Source: Merluccius polli (taxonomy: Eukaryota; Chordata; Actinopteri; Gadiformes; Merlucciidae). From it: a stretch of 64,000 nucleotides of DNA. The stretch covers positions 441,501-505,500 of the forward strand of contig JAOPHQ010006541.1 in the NCBI GenBank assembly GCA_030340625.1. Reading direction: 5' to 3'. Below the pieces are notes generated by a model, which saw only the letters and a list, made by a program, of their open reading frames with translations, was not told where the DNA came from and searched no databases. Position 1 is the stretch's first letter, and each line of letters opens with the position of its first letter. The position numbers were made by a program, and so were the translations under genes. Positions 36,595-47,942 of this stretch are shown one piece after another.

Positions 36595-37376
36595 ATGGCC
36601 GCTACATCAAGAGCATTTTGCTCGGCTATAAATTGCCATAATCGGCAATGTAAAAAGCCAGATCTATCATTTTTTCGATTCCCACTCAATAAGGAGAGGT
36701 AGCCTACTATTCTTAGATCATGATTAAGTTGCTAGCTGCTACATGGGCATGTTGGTTTTCGTATAGATTACGTAATACGTATTTTCGTATAGATTACAAT
36801 TAAGCTAGCATTAGCTAAGAAACAAACCAGTGTTAAATTAGCCTTTGCAATAGTCTTGTCTAACACTGATACTATTAGGCTACGTTTCTACTTGTCACTT
36901 ACCTGTAATGTTAAAGGTACTTATGTCAAATGCATGGTTGGCTGAGGTCACTGCAGGGGCATTGTAGCCTATTGATGTTGGTGCAACCAAATTTGATTTA
37001 AGTTTAAGATGAGCAAAAATTCATCGAATGACCATAAACACTGTTTAACAAGTAGCCTAAACATTCATTGCAATCATTGCCTTCATTTTGCTCTGTGTCA
37101 AATATGGGTGCAGAATAGTAGGAGGCAGGACCTGTTAAATCGGAGCCCAAGCTATCTCAGCACCAACTGCAAGCTCTGTGTGGAGCATTTTGAGAGCAGC
37201 CAGTTTACCAATCCCTCAAAGAACAGATTGAACTGGAACGCAGTACCGACACTATTTAGTGTCCCCAACCCGCCACAAAAAATAACCAGCAAGAGGATAA
37301 AAACCATACAAGAAACATACACACCACAGACAGGTGAATTCAAAATGGTCTATGGTCTATTTACTGGAGTAATAAG
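36595..37376 (+). pseudogene. THAP-domain zinc-finger gene fragment with a defective internal acceptor
   Basis: Exon 1 (36595-36698) encodes MAATSRAFCSAINCHNRQCK and ends FFRFPLNKER with a GT donor in phase 2. The second part (from about 37095) encodes CQIWVQNSRRQDLL, then CKLCVEHFESSQFTNPSKNR and AVPTLFSVPNPP. Together these supply the THAP C2CH zinc ligands, the aromatic RFP turn and the AVPTLF box. The join needed to keep frame (AG plus G at 37095) is preceded by CT, not AG, so splicing as predicted would fail. Only one THAP domain is present and no downstream catalytic or coiled-coil region is seen. It may be a decayed gene, or a P-element/Harbinger-associated fragment. Confidence 0.6.
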
Positions 37377-37953
37377 GTAACGTTGCCATGTCGTTACTAA
37401 GGTCGTCTCTATTTACTGGAGTAATAAGGTAACGTTGCCATGTCGTTACTAAGATCTCTCTATTTACTGGAGTAATAAGGTAACGTTGCCATGTCGTTAC
37501 TAAGGTCATCTCTATTTACTGGAGTAATAAGGTAACGTTGCCAGGTCGTTACTAAGGTCGTCTCTATTTACTGGAGTAATAAGGTAACGTTGCCAGGTCG
37601 TTACTAAGATCTCTCTATTTACTGGAGTAATAAGGTAACGTTGCCATGTCGTTACTAAGGTCATCTCTATTTACTGGAGTAATAAGGTAACGTTGCCAGG
37701 TCGTTACTAAGGTCGTCTCTATTTACTGGAGTAATAAGGTAACGTTGCCATGTCGTTACTAAGGTCGTCTCTATTTACTGGATTAATAAGTTAACGTTGC
37801 CAGGTCGTTACTAAGATCGTCTCTATTTACTGGAGTAATAAGGTAACGTTGCCAGGTCATTACTAAGATCGTCTCTATTTACTGGAGTAATAAGGTAACG
37901 TTGCCAGGTCGTTACTAAGATCGTCTCTATTTACTGGAGTAATAAGGTAACGT
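37356..37953 (+). repeat. 12-copy minisatellite, unit about 50 bp, containing a splice donor
   Basis: The unit reads CTATTTACTGGAGTAATAAG, then gtaacgttgccaggtcgtta and ctaaggtcgtct, with 49-51 bp spacing and about 12 copies. The first copy overlaps the end of the THAP second exon, so each copy reproduces the exon end and the donor AAG|gtaacg. Copies differ by a few substitutions (for example gattaataagttaacg near 37781). The array ends abruptly at 37953. Confidence 0.9.
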
Positions 37954-38564
37954 CTGCATTCCATATGAATCTCATGTTATCTGACATTAGGCATTAGTCA
38001 GACCCATATATTTCTCCAGTCATTTGCCATTTGTTTCCAGGAACACAAATAGTAGTGCGAGCTAAAAGTTGTAATTTTGAGACAGAATTACCTAAATTAT
38101 GAATCGACACCCTTATATTTTTATTGATTCGCAAGTGGCCATGGTATAAACGGGATAATCCACTTCGAGGTGTGCATGTATCACGTCATGCATTATGTTT
38201 GGACACCTCGTAGTGGACCATCCCTTACTTCTCTATGCAGTGGCGCCATTAGGCCTGCAGGGTCCGAGGCTACAGACCCGAATGTTTAATGAATAGCCCA
38301 CGATCTATATCTATATATATCTATATAGATATAGATGTATATAAAGTGTTGTTAAATTTGTTTTAAAATAATAAAAACAAACATCAACATAGAGATTGTT
38401 TATCAAAAAACAATTCCGGGGTGAAGTCCTCAAACGCTAGAAACGGCCATATGAATATAGCTTTCATAGCTTTCATTGCATGTATTTCCAAATAATAGGC
38501 TAATTAAAATTGCCATTAATTGAATGAACTTGAGCTTTGGTGTAGGCTAATCCAGTGGTTTACA

Positions 38565-38625
38565 ACCTTTGACTTAGTGTCTTGATAGTGTTCAGTGAAC
38601 ACTATCAAGACACTAAGTCAAAGGT
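38565..38625. repeat. Perfect palindrome, 30-bp arms around a single base
   Basis: Left arm 38565-38594 (ACCTTTGACTTAGTGTCTTG...) is the exact reverse complement of 38596-38625, with G at 38595 as centre. It lies where an hAT-like end (CAGTGGTTTACAACCTTTG) meets another repeat. It could form a cruciform or hairpin. Confidence 0.9.
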
Positions 38626-39081
38626 GTCCCCAAACTACGGCCCGCGGGCCGGATAGTACGGCCCGCGGGCCGGATAGCACGGCCCGCCTCCACATTTGGC
38701 CCGGCCCCCTTTATTTTATTTTTATTTTTTTTATTTTTTTTATTTTTTTTCAGTCTGGCCACGCGAACCCTAGATTCAGGCCCGGCTGTACCTAATTTAG
38801 CGCCCTAGGGGGGGGGGGGGGGTGCGCTTGTGTTATTTATTTCATTAATAGTGTTATAATTTATTTCCTGACTTTTTTTTCTGTGAAGATCCCGGAAAGG
38901 GTTATTAATATTTGGTTATGTGTGGCTTTCTGGAAAACATTAAATGTTTACATTTAGGCACCCCTGCGATCGTCACACTTTTTCTGTTACAAACTGACCC
39001 CCGGCCCCCATCAGAGAAGGGAAAAGTTATGTGGCCCTCACAGGAAAAAGTTTGGGGACCCATGGTGTACACTATCAAGAC
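38612..39081. mobile_element. Non-autonomous hAT-like element nested in another repeat
   Basis: Termini are GTCCCCAAACTACGGCC near 38626 and AAGTTTGGGGACC near 39049, inverted to each other, as in hAT elements of the CCCCAAACTACGGCCCG type. GC-rich direct repeats (GGCCCGCGGGCCGGATAG) follow the left end. ACACTATCAAGAC occurs on both sides (about 38600 and 39069), consistent with a flanking duplication or nested insertion. No transposase frame is seen. Confidence 0.55.
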
Positions 39082-39951
39082 CTTTCGCAGACCACCTCAT
39101 GTGTAACAAAATAGATAAAAACACATGCAGCGGCTGTGCAAAGAGTGCCAGCGTCCTCCCCTTTATACACCAGTATAACTGCAAGAGGGCCATGGCCAGT
39201 GGGAAGAAAGAGTCAGCAACGCTGCTTAGGCTCCCAGTGTGTTTATTTAGCCAACTCAAGCCAATACTGGACAACACAGGAGCCCATCTATGCTTCAGGT
39301 TATAAGTGCCATAAAAATAAAGTTACAGAAAACTCATATTAGAAGTGCTGCTCATTTGTTCCACTAGATGGAGCCATTTACCTTAACAACACACGGGGTA
39401 GGGGGGCGTTGTTCTTGTCATGAAACATCCCTGATGCAAGATCTTTGAGTTTGTCTCATTTATGTTGTTCAGCACCAGTTAGCAAATAGAGGGCCTTCGT
39501 GGGAAAAATAGTGATGTCGGTTGGGCCATTTCTTAATCATGTTTATATGAAAGAAAACTACATAAATAATACAATAAATAGTACAATTGTGCATAATTGG
39601 AGAAGAAAGTAAGAAATACACAAGAAAGACACTCATTTACTAATTTTATTTCAATAATTTACCATAAAAAAAACTTACAAACCTTAAGAAGATTTCAAAT
39701 GTGACACAAATATAATTTATTAACCAGAACACCACACGATTATACACAAAAAATGCAGTTGTGTTTATTGGAGCCAAAAAAGTATAGCTGTACTGTAAAT
39801 AAAACTGTTGAATTGTTTAGAAAATACCTGAAGAGGAAATGAAGATAAAGCCATCTTTTGAAAAAGAAAAGTAACATAAAAACAAGGTTATTCTACAATA
39901 TAACTATTAAAACATTTCATAGAATTCTGTATGGCATAGTTATCTTTTGTT

Positions 39952-39957
39952 TTTATT
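39952..39957 (-). terminator. adgrl4: Polyadenylation signal AATAAA for adgrl4
   Basis: The plus strand reads TTTATT, so AATAAA is on the minus strand about 90 nt after the adgrl4 stop. Longer 3' UTRs using signals further toward 39.6 kb are possible, because the flanking DNA is AT-rich. Confidence 0.45.
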
Positions 39958-40044
39958 ATATACCCGGTGCTTTCCATTAATGCAATAAGACTGGTTATGG
40001 TAAAGCTTAGCTTATACAGTGTTAACCTTAGTCACAACCTTGGC

Positions 40045-42358
40045 TCATCTCAAGCATTCAAAGCAACAGGGAATGTTTTTGAAAAGCCTGTAGTACTCCT
40101 CCTGAACCTGGACAGGCAAAGAAAAGAGGGAAAGAAAAGAAAAACTGAATGAACATAGTTTGAAAAACATAATAATAACATTGATGTTTTAATGTAGTAT
40201 TGCATTTGAGCTGTTCGATTGCTGCTTCTGGACGACCACATTAATATTGATAGTCTGAGAAGGAGAAGACATTTCAAGCACAGTCCTTTCACAGGTTGGA
40301 TGTGACACAGACGTTTTGTGACAAGACACAATAAAGCAAGTAAACAATGGCAGGACAAGAGTAAAACGTACTGTTTCGAACATCTAAAGAGGAAATATGT
40401 TGACTGTTTTCCAGTCGGTGGACCAGAGCAGTTAAAACTGACACTTGCTGTTGAAAATGTAAATTCGACATGAATGTGTGAATGTAGGATGTAAGAACTT
40501 GTGAAAATCAATGTATCAATATGTGAATATCTTGTACCTTTCTGGACAAGACACAGAGGAAGATGAAGATGAACATGCCCTGGAAGGTGTTGGCAATGGT
40601 GAACAGGTAGGCGGTGAGGGTGGTCTCGTGGAGGATGTGGAGCACGCCAAATGTCCAGGTGGCCCCCAGCACGAAGAGGAGGGCCAGGGCCCCGCAGGCG
40701 CAGGACCTAGTGACACACCAGCGCGCTATACTATTACATCACGTCTCTGCATTACATCATATCTGTATTATATCACATAAAGCTTTACATCACATCTGTA
40801 TTACATCACATCTGCATTACATCATATCTATCATGTCTGTATTACATCACATAATGCATGACATACATTACCCACTATATCTCATTTTTGAAACTTTTGC
40901 ACTTGTTTCATTCTTCATTCTGCTGTCTGACTTTACCTGATGTTTTCATAATGGCTGATTTTACCTGATGTTTTCATAATGGCTGATTTCTGGCTTTTTC
41001 ACAGCAGTGTGTCTGAACACTTTGAAGATGATGACTCCGAAAGCCAGAAGATTGACCTGAGAGACAGAAAAAACACATTTTAATTAGTTAGTCATTAATA
41101 TACTTAACAAAAATCTGAATAAAAAATGGATGCTTTAAAATGTACATTGATTTCATAGTCACCAAAATGATCAGACACGCGGGCCCAATGAAACTCCATA
41201 TAAAGTTGTTCTCTGTACTAAGCCAGCACCTGTAAAAGCAATATAATAAAATGCGTTACTTCATAACACTACAGATTGACCGATCACTTGGTGGTTTCCG
41301 TTACACAACACGACGCTCAAGCTTCGTGTCGATTGTCCTACATGCACGTGAACTGAAAACAACGAGCGGCAGTCACTAATGGCAACCGACTCCAGACTTC
41401 CCTCCGTGAGAAGGACGCAGGTAAGAACAAGACGCTCCCTGACACCCGTTGAACAGGTGAGCACAGAACGCATTAAAAACCCGGTCCTCCTCGCTGTCCT
41501 CAAGTGACTCGGAACGAATCCGACCCCCTGACCGCCAGCAGCATCGTACAAAAGAAACAGCAATGGGTCGTTTTTTTTATACCCACACTCTATCGGTGCC
41601 ATAGTACTTGGAGCCCAGCGTGGCAGAGATGGCCACCACCACCGCGGGGCTGCCGTAGCCAAAGATGTAGAAGTTGCGGTGCAGGAAGCCCTTGTTGTAG
41701 ATGACCCCCACCACGATGAGGTACAGGTGGATGCCCTCGATGCACATCCAGGCGAACGCCGCCAGGAAGAAGTAGTGGAGCAGCCCGGCGATCACCGAGC
41801 AGAAGAGCTGGAGAGGGGGAGAGAGATAGGGGGGAGGGAGTGGGGGGGGGGGGGTGCAAGATAGAGGGGGAGAAGTGGGAGAGATAGGGGGGAGGTGGAG
41901 AAAGAGGGGGGAGAGCAAGGGAGGGGGAGAGAGTGATGGGGGAGCGATGGAGAGTAAGGTAGAGAGAGAGAGAGAAAGGGAAGCAGAGGGAGGGAGGCAT
42001 GGCAACAGAGGGGGAGAGGGAGAGTTGGAGGAGCAAATAAGGTAAACCACTGGAAAAAAGAGCACTGAGGTAGTTTATGATATCACTAAACGTGTTAAAT
42101 GAATTGCCATTTGCAATTCATGAGCATGTGTTTCTATGATCATCTTTGTGGAAATACAATAATGCCTTGGAAAGAGAGGCTTCATGGAAACAATAAAGCC
42201 TGTTTACTTTGAACTGGAATGTGCAGACAAATCAAATTAGGTAAATGTTAAACTCTATTGCAGCGAGGGAGGAAGAGTAATAAAACATATGAATCCTGGC
42301 TAATAATGTTCAATGTTCACATGCATACGTTATTTTCTGTCCAACGACGTGGTACCTT

Positions 42359-42394
<36 letters not shown>

Positions 42395-42456
42395 TTAGGT
42401 AATCTTTTATCTCCCTGCGTGTCCATGTATATGAATGTTGGTACAAACACACACAC

Positions 42457-42493
<37 letters not shown>

Positions 42494-44169
42494 TGCATAC
42501 ATTATGTTCTGTCCAACAACATAGTACTTTATACGTGTGTGTGTGTGTGTGCCTGTGTGTGTGTGTGTGTGTGTCGGTCATCTCCTATCTCCATGTGTGT
42601 TACTGTACGTATGTTGGTATTAACACACACCCCTTTCTCCCCCTGTGGGGTACCTTGTGTGTGTTCATGTTGATGCCGACCAGGAAGATGAACTCGGCCA
42701 TGAAGAGGCTGCAGCAGAGGTTCTTGTGGATGGTGGTCCTGGTGCTCTGGATCTCGCTGAAGAACCAGAAGGTGAAGATGCACATGGAGAGGCAGATGAG
42801 GGAGATGATCAAGCCCAGCTGGGTGATGCGCATCAGGATATTGGAGTGGACCACCAGCTGGAGAAATGAAAACATGTTTGGATTGCTTGGAAAAATGTAT
42901 TCACATACCGGAAAAATTGGAAAATCAGACAAAATGCATAGGAATCAAACGATGACAAAAACACGATAATCAAAAGCAGTTTGATCGCTCAAGGTTCTAC
43001 TTTAGATATTTTAATGGAGTAATTAGCTGCAGTAGAAACGTTATAGTGCAGGTTTAATCTAAACATAGATATTGATATTTCTATACATGCATTATTTCTA
43101 CAATGATTGAGGCAACAATTTAAGGCAATCAATTATGTTGATGATTTTTGCCAACGTTATTTTAAATGTTGAAAGAGATTTTAGTTTGAACGCTGAGGAA
43201 GGCTAACCAGCCGAAACGTCTGTGCCAAATAAGTAAATAATAACTTGAACTTATTTCTTATTACTTATTACTTTGCTCTTTCATGTCTGCCCACCAGAAG
43301 TGAACTCCAAAAGTCAAAAGTGTTTACTTTTTTTGAGTTTTTGAGAGTGTGTTACTGGGATAAAGTGCCATTCTATTAAACTAGACAAAGTCAATTAAAT
43401 TAATAACCATGATAGAGTTGTAGAGTACTAGTGGAACCATGACTTTATTCACTGTTTTACTATTTAGTTATTTAGATTTTCTTGAAAGAGTGATTTTTCC
43501 TTTTCGATCCATGTCGTTCCAGTATGGGAGCATCTTAGGGCATCTTGCTCACAAGGAACCCACACTGCGCACGTAAAAACCACTACATGCGTGAATGTTG
43601 TGATGCGTGTAAAGGGATGCCTGACAGGTAAGACTGTTGACGTTGAGGTTCAAACTCAAACGTCAGCTCAAAACCAAACAACAGAACAGTAGAAGACAGC
43701 ATATAACTTGTGTCGTGTCGTGCCTATAGTAAATAGACACGACACGACACAACACATGTAACTGTATAAAGTGGAGTGTGCCTTTTGTATGGAAATGTTA
43801 AATCTGGATGGATCCTGGATGGTTGAACGTCGTAACTCCTCACTGCCATCCTGCATCTGAACGACTTGGTACTTACGTTGGCGCGTCCGGACGACATCAG
43901 GATGGCGAAGTGGGTCAGGTGATCGCAGGAGCATGTGGTGGCGGTGGTATTGACCAGCAACCTCTCACACCCCTGGGTGGCCCAGTGACCTTGCAGGGTG
44001 CCCAGGTCGTACTCCCAGAAGGCACACTTGGTCACGTCGGCGTCTACGTCGATAGGCTAAGCAGATGGAATAAAGTGAGTAAAGTAAAGTTAGTTTGAGA
44101 CTGTTGTTGGTGTGTTAGGTGTGATACCTTATGACCAAACTTTAGGGATTATATACCAAAAGAAAGATT

Positions 44170-44203
<34 letters not shown>

Positions 44204-47200
44204 GATATATTGTTTTTATTATGGTACTAATATTCCACATTGAAAGCATTTGTGGAGGACAAAGTCGTCAGTTCAACAGCCCTGCAGCTCCACTGCAGGT
44301 TAAACATTGCTGTGCAATAATTTACATACATTTTTACAATTCCTCATAATATAGTCCTAATCCATCCGTGAAATGTTAAATGTTGCATGAAGATGATTCA
44401 TATTTTAATGGTCAACACAACATTATTATTTTATGACAATAATATACAAAAATTCTCAGCAGCTAGAACAAGCATGACAGTCTGTTTGGTTTGTATGAGA
44501 CGGTTGATGATTGAGCAGGCATGCAACTCTGAATAATTTAGTTATTCATTCTGGGACCAATATTACTTCCACTCAAATCTGATCATTGTACAAATTATTA
44601 TTATTTTTTCTTTAATGAGAAACAAGTACGTCGTATCGTCTCTCCACCTTACAAACATAGCACAAAAAAACAAGGATGGAACAAATATGGCCGATGATTT
44701 AGTGTAATTTACATGAATAATTAATTAACCAATAAACAAGTCTTCCGGATAGTTCCAGTGGGAAAATATCCCCTGGAAGTTAATGAGTTATTAAAAATAA
44801 AAAATAAAAAATAAATAAACGCACTACGTACTTCTAGATGTAGTGAGCTATGTTTCCCAATAATAACGTCAAGCAGGCCTATATCTGTCATCATCACGGT
44901 GGAACGTGAGCGATGGGTTTTTGATGACATTTCAAATCAGATACTAACGACTTTAAGAGCGCACAGCAACCCGCTGAAAAAGGCCTTGCTTGTTGTGCAA
45001 AACAAAAAAACGCTGGCATGGCGAGTGAAAGGAGAAACCGTAACTTTTTTTGAAGTTTTTTTGTCTCGGGTGCGAAGTGACACACAGCGCTAAAGTGTAT
45101 TAGTGCCAAGAACTGCCGAGTCCAGCTGGCATCAGCAGTATGTGGCGACGTATTATGAACCGAAGGCCCCTCACCTCGTCGTGTCTCAGAGTAAAGGTGA
45201 TGCGTTCGAGTTGGTAGTCGTCAGCAGGTTTGATGGCGACGGCGATCACCTGGGAGTTGACCGTGATTTCCCCTGTCCCGGCGTAGCGCGAGTAGTCGGT
45301 GACACCCGGGTCTGAGCTGGGCTTCAGGATGTCACCGAGGCTGTCATATTGCACAAACACCAATGACACGCTTCCTGACGGGCCGAGAGGCCAGGAGAGA
45401 AGGGCGGAAGACAAGGAAGGAAGGACATGACTTTATTATTTTTACCAAAACGATGATGGAGACGCTTTTACTGTAACTCAGGTGACTCAGGAGGTGACAG
45501 ATTTTGACCCACAGGCAATAAAAAATCTACACACACACACACACACATACATTTCTATATAAACTATATACTTTGTATAGCCTACATACATATATGACCA
45601 AACATCTCACCATTACTGTCGTCCTTCAGACTAGCTTTGGGTTTAATCTTAATGTGATCTCCACCCAGGGACACAGACAGCTCCTCCTGGGACTGACCGC
45701 GGTGGAAAGTCATCAGCTTCAACTCTGTGTGTCAGAAAGGGAATTTATACTACACATACATACATACATACATACATATATACATACATACATACATACA
45801 TACATACATACATACAGTGTAATAACAAATAATAATCAAATATATACACTAGTATCCAGAATCGGTTATTCTCAGGGGAAGAATGGTGTAGTAGTGGCTA
45901 GGATGTTAAGACACCCGGGCGAATGGTACTGGGTTCAATCCCCCATTGCTGCAGACTACCATTAGGCCTCCCCGAGTAAAGACACTTGACCCCTGACCCC
46001 TATCTGCTCATGAATGACCTGTATTTGAACTCAACGGTAAGACACTAAACCATATGAATTGGTGATCATAGTCAAACACAGACAAGACCCGAACTGATGT
46101 TCAATGTTAACTCGGTAGCCTCTCACCCATTTCACTAGCCCTTATGTCCAGCTGGGCGGGGGTGTCGCCGGCCCTGGCCAGCGCCAGGGCGCTCTGCTCC
46201 ACGGTGTGGAGCAGCTTGGTCACGGTGTTCCCCCTCAGGTCCTCAGCCATCCGGCTCCAGGCCACCAGCTCCTCCTTCTCCACCAGGTTGTTCACCGCCG
46301 CCACCAGTTTCTATGAAACAGGAAATACATATGTATAGAATATGAATATCTATTATATTGTCACTTTTTATGTCTATGAATATTGCTTTTTTGTGTGTTT
46401 TTATACATGGTAGTGTGATTTCTATTTCAAATGTGCTATGATTTGGAATTAGGATGAAAGGTGAATTCAATGTTTATATGTACTTATGTACGTATGTACG
46501 TATGATGTATGTCTATATTGTATTTTGTTGTATTGCATTGATTTCTGTTATTTTGTAATACTATGAGCTATGAGTTGTATGAATAGTATGATGCCACATA
46601 GGAGTGTGCTTGAAAAAATGTGTTGATGATCCATTTAATCTCAAACCGTTTCCAAGCATAATCACCAAAATGGCGGAAGACAGAGCTTACAGTGAGAGTG
46701 GCGTTGACGATGTTGGGCTGGGCGGTGACGTCGTTCCTCTCTAAGTGCCACGCCGAGCGAAACAAGGCCTCCACGTATGAGATGACCTCCACCGAGGTCA
46801 GGTCTCCGGACGTCTTCGCAGCGATCTCTCCCAGCATGCTCTGGGGCTCCGTCAGGTTGCTCATCTTCAAGAGAAATAACACGATTTTAAGAGGAAAAGT
46901 CCCAAACTATCATCAAACAATATATTTATGATCTTAAGTTTATGATGAAGAACATATTGTCAATATTTATTTTGTATACACCAATTTTTTTCTGAATTGT
47001 GTTTGGATGGTATGTTGACACAATTTTACTATTTATATGGATATAAATGTATAAATCTATTTGTAATGGATACAATCTGGAAATGGTGAGAGATGCAGTA
47101 AGGTGAATATAATGACTTACCGCAAGTAAATAACATTGCAATTACATTACAGCAAATCAAAAATAACACTGCACTATGCTAATTAAAAAATGTATTGAAT

Positions 47201-47658
47201 GTAAAAACACAAATTCTTCTCATACTTTGATTCAGACAGCTTGTAAAAACGAGAACTCTGCACAGGCAAAGACAGTCCGGTCTTAACTCATGTCATGTCC
47301 TATTCTCGCCAACAGAGGGCAGTGTCCGCCTATGTATTAAATCAGCATCCATTAGGAATAGCAGCACTCACGTATTCAAGGGTTCTGTTGACAGTCTGTG
47401 TGAGGCACCCGGTGCTGTCATGGCAGTCTTTCTGAGGGTGCTCTGAAAGCAACAATTAGCAAAAGTGTTCGTTGATGAGAGGGTTTTGTGATCTCACAGG
47501 CAAAATAATTTCACACATTGTTTCTAAATAGCACTGGAAATTGCATAATGTTTAATATGTGTCCGTTTTCTTTATCATCCCAATAGCCTTAAACTATGGG
47601 AAATTAATATTGCATGATGGTTTCCAATGAGGCTCCCACTCATGTCGCCCTTATTCCG

Positions 47659-47717
<59 letters not shown>

Positions 47718-47806
47718 CCTATATGTGTGTGTGCCTGAAAGTTTGTGCATGGGTGTGTGTGAGTCTATGTGTGCCTATATTTTTGTGTGCCTGTGTGCAT
47801 GCCTGC

Positions 47807-47849
<43 letters not shown>

Positions 47850-47851
47850 AC

Positions 47852-47942
<91 letters not shown>

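Larger units (their letters stand above)
40045..42857 (-). other. adgrl4: adgrl4 exons 11-16: seven-transmembrane domain and cytoplasmic tail
   Basis: Exon 11 has TM1 and most of TM2, exon 12 has TM3-TM4, exon 13 the second extracellular loop start (CWLSTENN) and TM5, exon 14 the end of TM5 and third intracellular loop, exon 15 TM6-TM7, and exon 16 the 20-residue tail. The exon 12 donor is chosen at 41587 (GATAGAGT followed by gtgggt), because only this phase joins the exon 13 acceptor to give DRVCWLSTE. The stop TGA is at 40047-40045. Confidence 0.92.

Noticed and set aside
37356..37953. CRISPR-like regular direct repeats
   Set aside because: No unique spacers: the whole unit is repeated, and the host is a vertebrate. 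It is a minisatellite.
41577..42065. Pro/Ser/Leu-rich extension upstream of adgrl4 exon 12
   Set aside because: It translates the polypyrimidine tract; exon 12 starts at the acceptor before LFCSVIAG.
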